Shown here: piece after piece, positions 61,837 to 64,000 of the stretch | How the letters are laid out: every line of letters begins with the position of its first letter | Numbering within the stretch: position 1 is the first letter of the stretch | Source: Toxoplasma gondii ME49 | Taxonomy: Eukaryota; Apicomplexa; Conoidasida; Eucoccidiorida; Sarcocystidae | Assembly: GCF_000006565.2 (NCBI RefSeq) | Contig: NC_031477.1 | Coordinates: forward strand, 3,809,137 to 3,873,136 | DNA: 64,000 nucleotides | Direction: 5' to 3' | Made by a program: the position numbers and the translations under genes | Notes under the pieces: generated by a model | Database searches by the model: none | Told to the model about the DNA's origin: nothing | What the model saw: the letters and a program-made list of their open reading frames with translations, nothing else

Positions 61837-64000
61837 TATGTATATCTGTGTATCTACATCTGTTTAGTGAGGCCCTCAGCTGGTCACTCGCCTGCATGCG
61901 GTTTCTGTCCCTCCGTGGAGAAGGCTTTTCCCCTTTTGATATCTCTATCCGTGGAATTGTTTCTTCGTGGAAATTCCGCGTTTCTGCCTTTATTTTCTTG
62001 CATTCTTCCTCTTTTTCGTAGACGTCGATGTTGCCTACACGGTTCGCAAGTCGGTGGCGGACGTCCGCACCCACCTCGACGAACTCATCAGAATCTTGAA
62101 CAAACAACACCACGAAATCCAGGTGTACGTACACCCCAGAGTCTCCCCTCAGTTTCGATGAAGCAGAGCTATGTGCCTGTGAGGCGCGCCGCAACGCATG
62201 GGTCGCCTGGAAGCCTGTAGATATGTACACATCTGAGTCTCGAGAGGATCGAAGCGTCTGTGGTTCCTTCTCTACGAGCCGACGCGTCTTCAAGAACCAT
62301 TTGAAATACGACTTCCTGCAGACGCCTTAGGCTTGTCCATCGTGTCTCTATCGGCGTCTCCGCCTCCAGAGTGACCTCTTCTTCTAGGCATGCCTTGCAT
62401 TCACTGCTGCTCGTTCTCGACTTCACCAACGCCAGTGTTCCTCTGTGACTAGAGGCCTGCTTGTCTTTCTCCATTTGCCTTCTTCGCGCCCACAGCGATC
62501 TCGACATCACGTGAACCACAAATGTTTGCACATACGTAAATATATCCATATATATAAAAAAAAATATATAAATAAATATAAAAATAAATGTATAAATAAA
62601 TATATAAATATATATAAATAAATATATAAATATATATGTATGTGCAGACAGCAGAATGAATGCCACCTGCATGCACGGGACTCTGTAAATGTGTATGAGC
62701 TTGCATTTTTTGCTTGTTTCCGCTGTTATAGGGTTCCGCCGGCTTTTCAGTGGGCACAGTCTCCCGTGGAGGTTTTTCTCAACGTTAAATTCGCGTATCG
62801 TTGGAGCAGTCCCGGTGAGTGTCTCCCGCTTCGCCGTCGAAAAACGCGAGAGTTCGGAGCTTCAGTTGCGTCGTTTCGTCTCTCGCTTGACACGACGTCC
62901 GGAAGTCGACAGAAGATTTTTTACGCTTCTGTTAATACATGCACATGTATGGACACACATGCACATGTCTGTGTGTATATACGCGTACGTCACCATTTCC
63001 ACATCACACTTAAATATAGTTAGCAGGGGGGAAACCGACAGTACAGCGAAGCAGCTGGTCAGAACGACGTAGAGGAAGAAGTAACCTATATATATATATA
63101 TATATTGAGAGAGAGAGATACCTGGAGAGAGGAGAGAGGACGAACTGACGATTTATATACATATACATATATATATATATATGTCGGGCAGAGAAGAAAA
63201 ATCGGTGGATATGGAGACCGAGAGAGGCACGGAAAGGCCGAGATGCAGAGAGAAATGAGTCTCAAGTTTTGAGGCGCCTGGAGTTCGTTTTTCAGGTGGA
63301 ATGAGTTTTAAATGCTTGCAGTTGATGCGAGATTGTGTTTCCATCTGGTCTGTCAGGCGCTTTGTCGGTCGACGATCCCGTTTTTTCCAGCGACTCGCGA
63401 GCTTTCACTTTCAGTGGAGTCGGCACCCACTCCGGCATCAAAAAAAAATACAATCTCAGTCTCTCTCTTTTCGACGAAATCATCCCCGAGGTAGATCCAC
63501 GTTCCTCCTTCACGAAACTGTACTCTTATCTGCACTCTCCTGCATGCGAAGGTGCATATACACATATATGTACATTTATGGTCGTGGATATGTAGGCTCT
63601 GTTCGTTTCCACCAAACCCGCATAAATGCGGAGGTGCATACATGTGGATATGTATAATTATAAGTAGGCTTTCTTTCCTTTTTTCTTCACTCACCTACAC
63701 ACAAACGTACACCAGTATATATATATATATATATATGTTTATATATATATATATATAAATGCATGTACGTACTGGTGTGCGTTTGTCTGTGTAGGGATAT
63801 TGTACCGCATCTGCAATCTAAGAACTTTTCTCGTGGATGTTTCAACGAGGTGCATGCCACTGTGTTCTCCATGTCTTTCTCAGTGTTCTGTCGTGAGTGA
63901 GAGTGTGGTTGTCTCTCTTCCTTTGTTCCTGTTGCCCTTTTACACCATTTTGCATTTTCTGTCTTTTTTCAGGCCACCAAATGGAGTTTCGCTTCTGTCG
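61000..64000 (+). CDS. CS (p23/HSP20-like) domain protein, truncated by window end
   Basis: Exons: 61000-61137, 61270-61540, 62022-62124, 62732-62814, 63357-63490, 63973-64000 (continues past the window). Phases 0,1,2,1,0 all fit. The start ATG 61000 (GACATGG) follows a pyrimidine-rich leader. Residues 1-80 are Ser/Thr-rich. A charged coiled-coil-like helix follows (about 80-125, EEKRQKQKEMEKEVK), then a helical segment with VRTHLDELIRILNKQHHE. The next exons build a beta-sandwich of CS type: FQWAQSPVEVFLNVKF, SRAFTFSGVG, KKKYNLSLSLFDEIIPE, and ATKWSF at the edge, the usual W-containing last strands. CS domains typically act as HSP90 co-chaperone or adaptor modules; the specific client is unknown. 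I cannot say what lies C-terminal. The first intron is a pure CTCTCC tract without stops, so the first two exons could also be read through as one. Confidence 0.65.
62530..62642. repeat. TAAATA/TATATAAATA repeat in intron
   Basis: AT-only tract built mainly from TATAAATAAATA words plus an A9 run, in intron 62125-62731 of the CS-domain gene. It differs from the plain TA arrays elsewhere. Confidence 0.85.
63716..63762. repeat. TA microsatellite in intron
   Basis: (TA)n interrupted by TGTTTATA in the last intron of the window. Flanked by CGTACACCAG before and ACGTACTGGTGTGCG after, an inverted pair of the GGTGTACGT-type word around the array. Confidence 0.85.

Overview
The window looks like nuclear DNA of a tissue-cyst-forming coccidian, most likely Toxoplasma gondii or its close relative Hammondia. 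Genes are intron-rich with GT-AG junctions. Introns and flanks hold long TA microsatellites and pyrimidine tracts, and TGCATGC-type words are frequent. Gene content fits: an M17 leucine aminopeptidase, a V-ATPase a subunit with apicomplexan-style insertions, and a secreted dense-granule-type protein. From memory, the order LAP - GRA25 - V-ATPase a matches T. gondii chromosome IX; I could not check this by a search.

Layout. (1) 371-1640: a 70-bp minisatellite of 18 units. (2) 4065-10343, plus strand: a 7-exon gene for a 686-residue protein with a mitochondrial presequence. (3) 11811-15174, minus strand: a polypyrimidine-tract-binding (PTB) protein with three RRMs, convergent with gene 2. (4) 20175-25302, plus strand: cytosol-type leucine aminopeptidase with a long, transit-peptide-like N-terminal extension. 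(5) 26836-38395, minus strand: a very large membrane protein I do not recognise. One open frame of more than 2,000 codons is followed by exons whose phases fit, ending in a multi-pass hydrophobic C-terminus. (6) 41053-42000, plus strand: a single-exon secreted protein, probably GRA25. (7) About 42-48.6 kb: mostly flanking DNA with one weak small-gene candidate. (8) 48687-58329, plus strand: the complete 13-exon V-ATPase subunit a (1,066 residues). (9) 61000-64000, plus strand: a CS/p23-like domain protein cut by the window end.

Exon models for genes 2, 3, 4, 6, 8 and 9 were built by hand from splice signals. Every junction in these models keeps the reading frame. Gene 5 has one unresolved junction. 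The genes do not form a pathway; this is an ordinary stretch of eukaryotic chromosome. The items most worth a second look are the giant membrane protein, the aminopeptidase extension, the dispersed GTGTACGTACAC-type palindromes, an AT-rich insert that may be nuclear mitochondrial DNA, and the higher-order structure of the 70-bp repeat.
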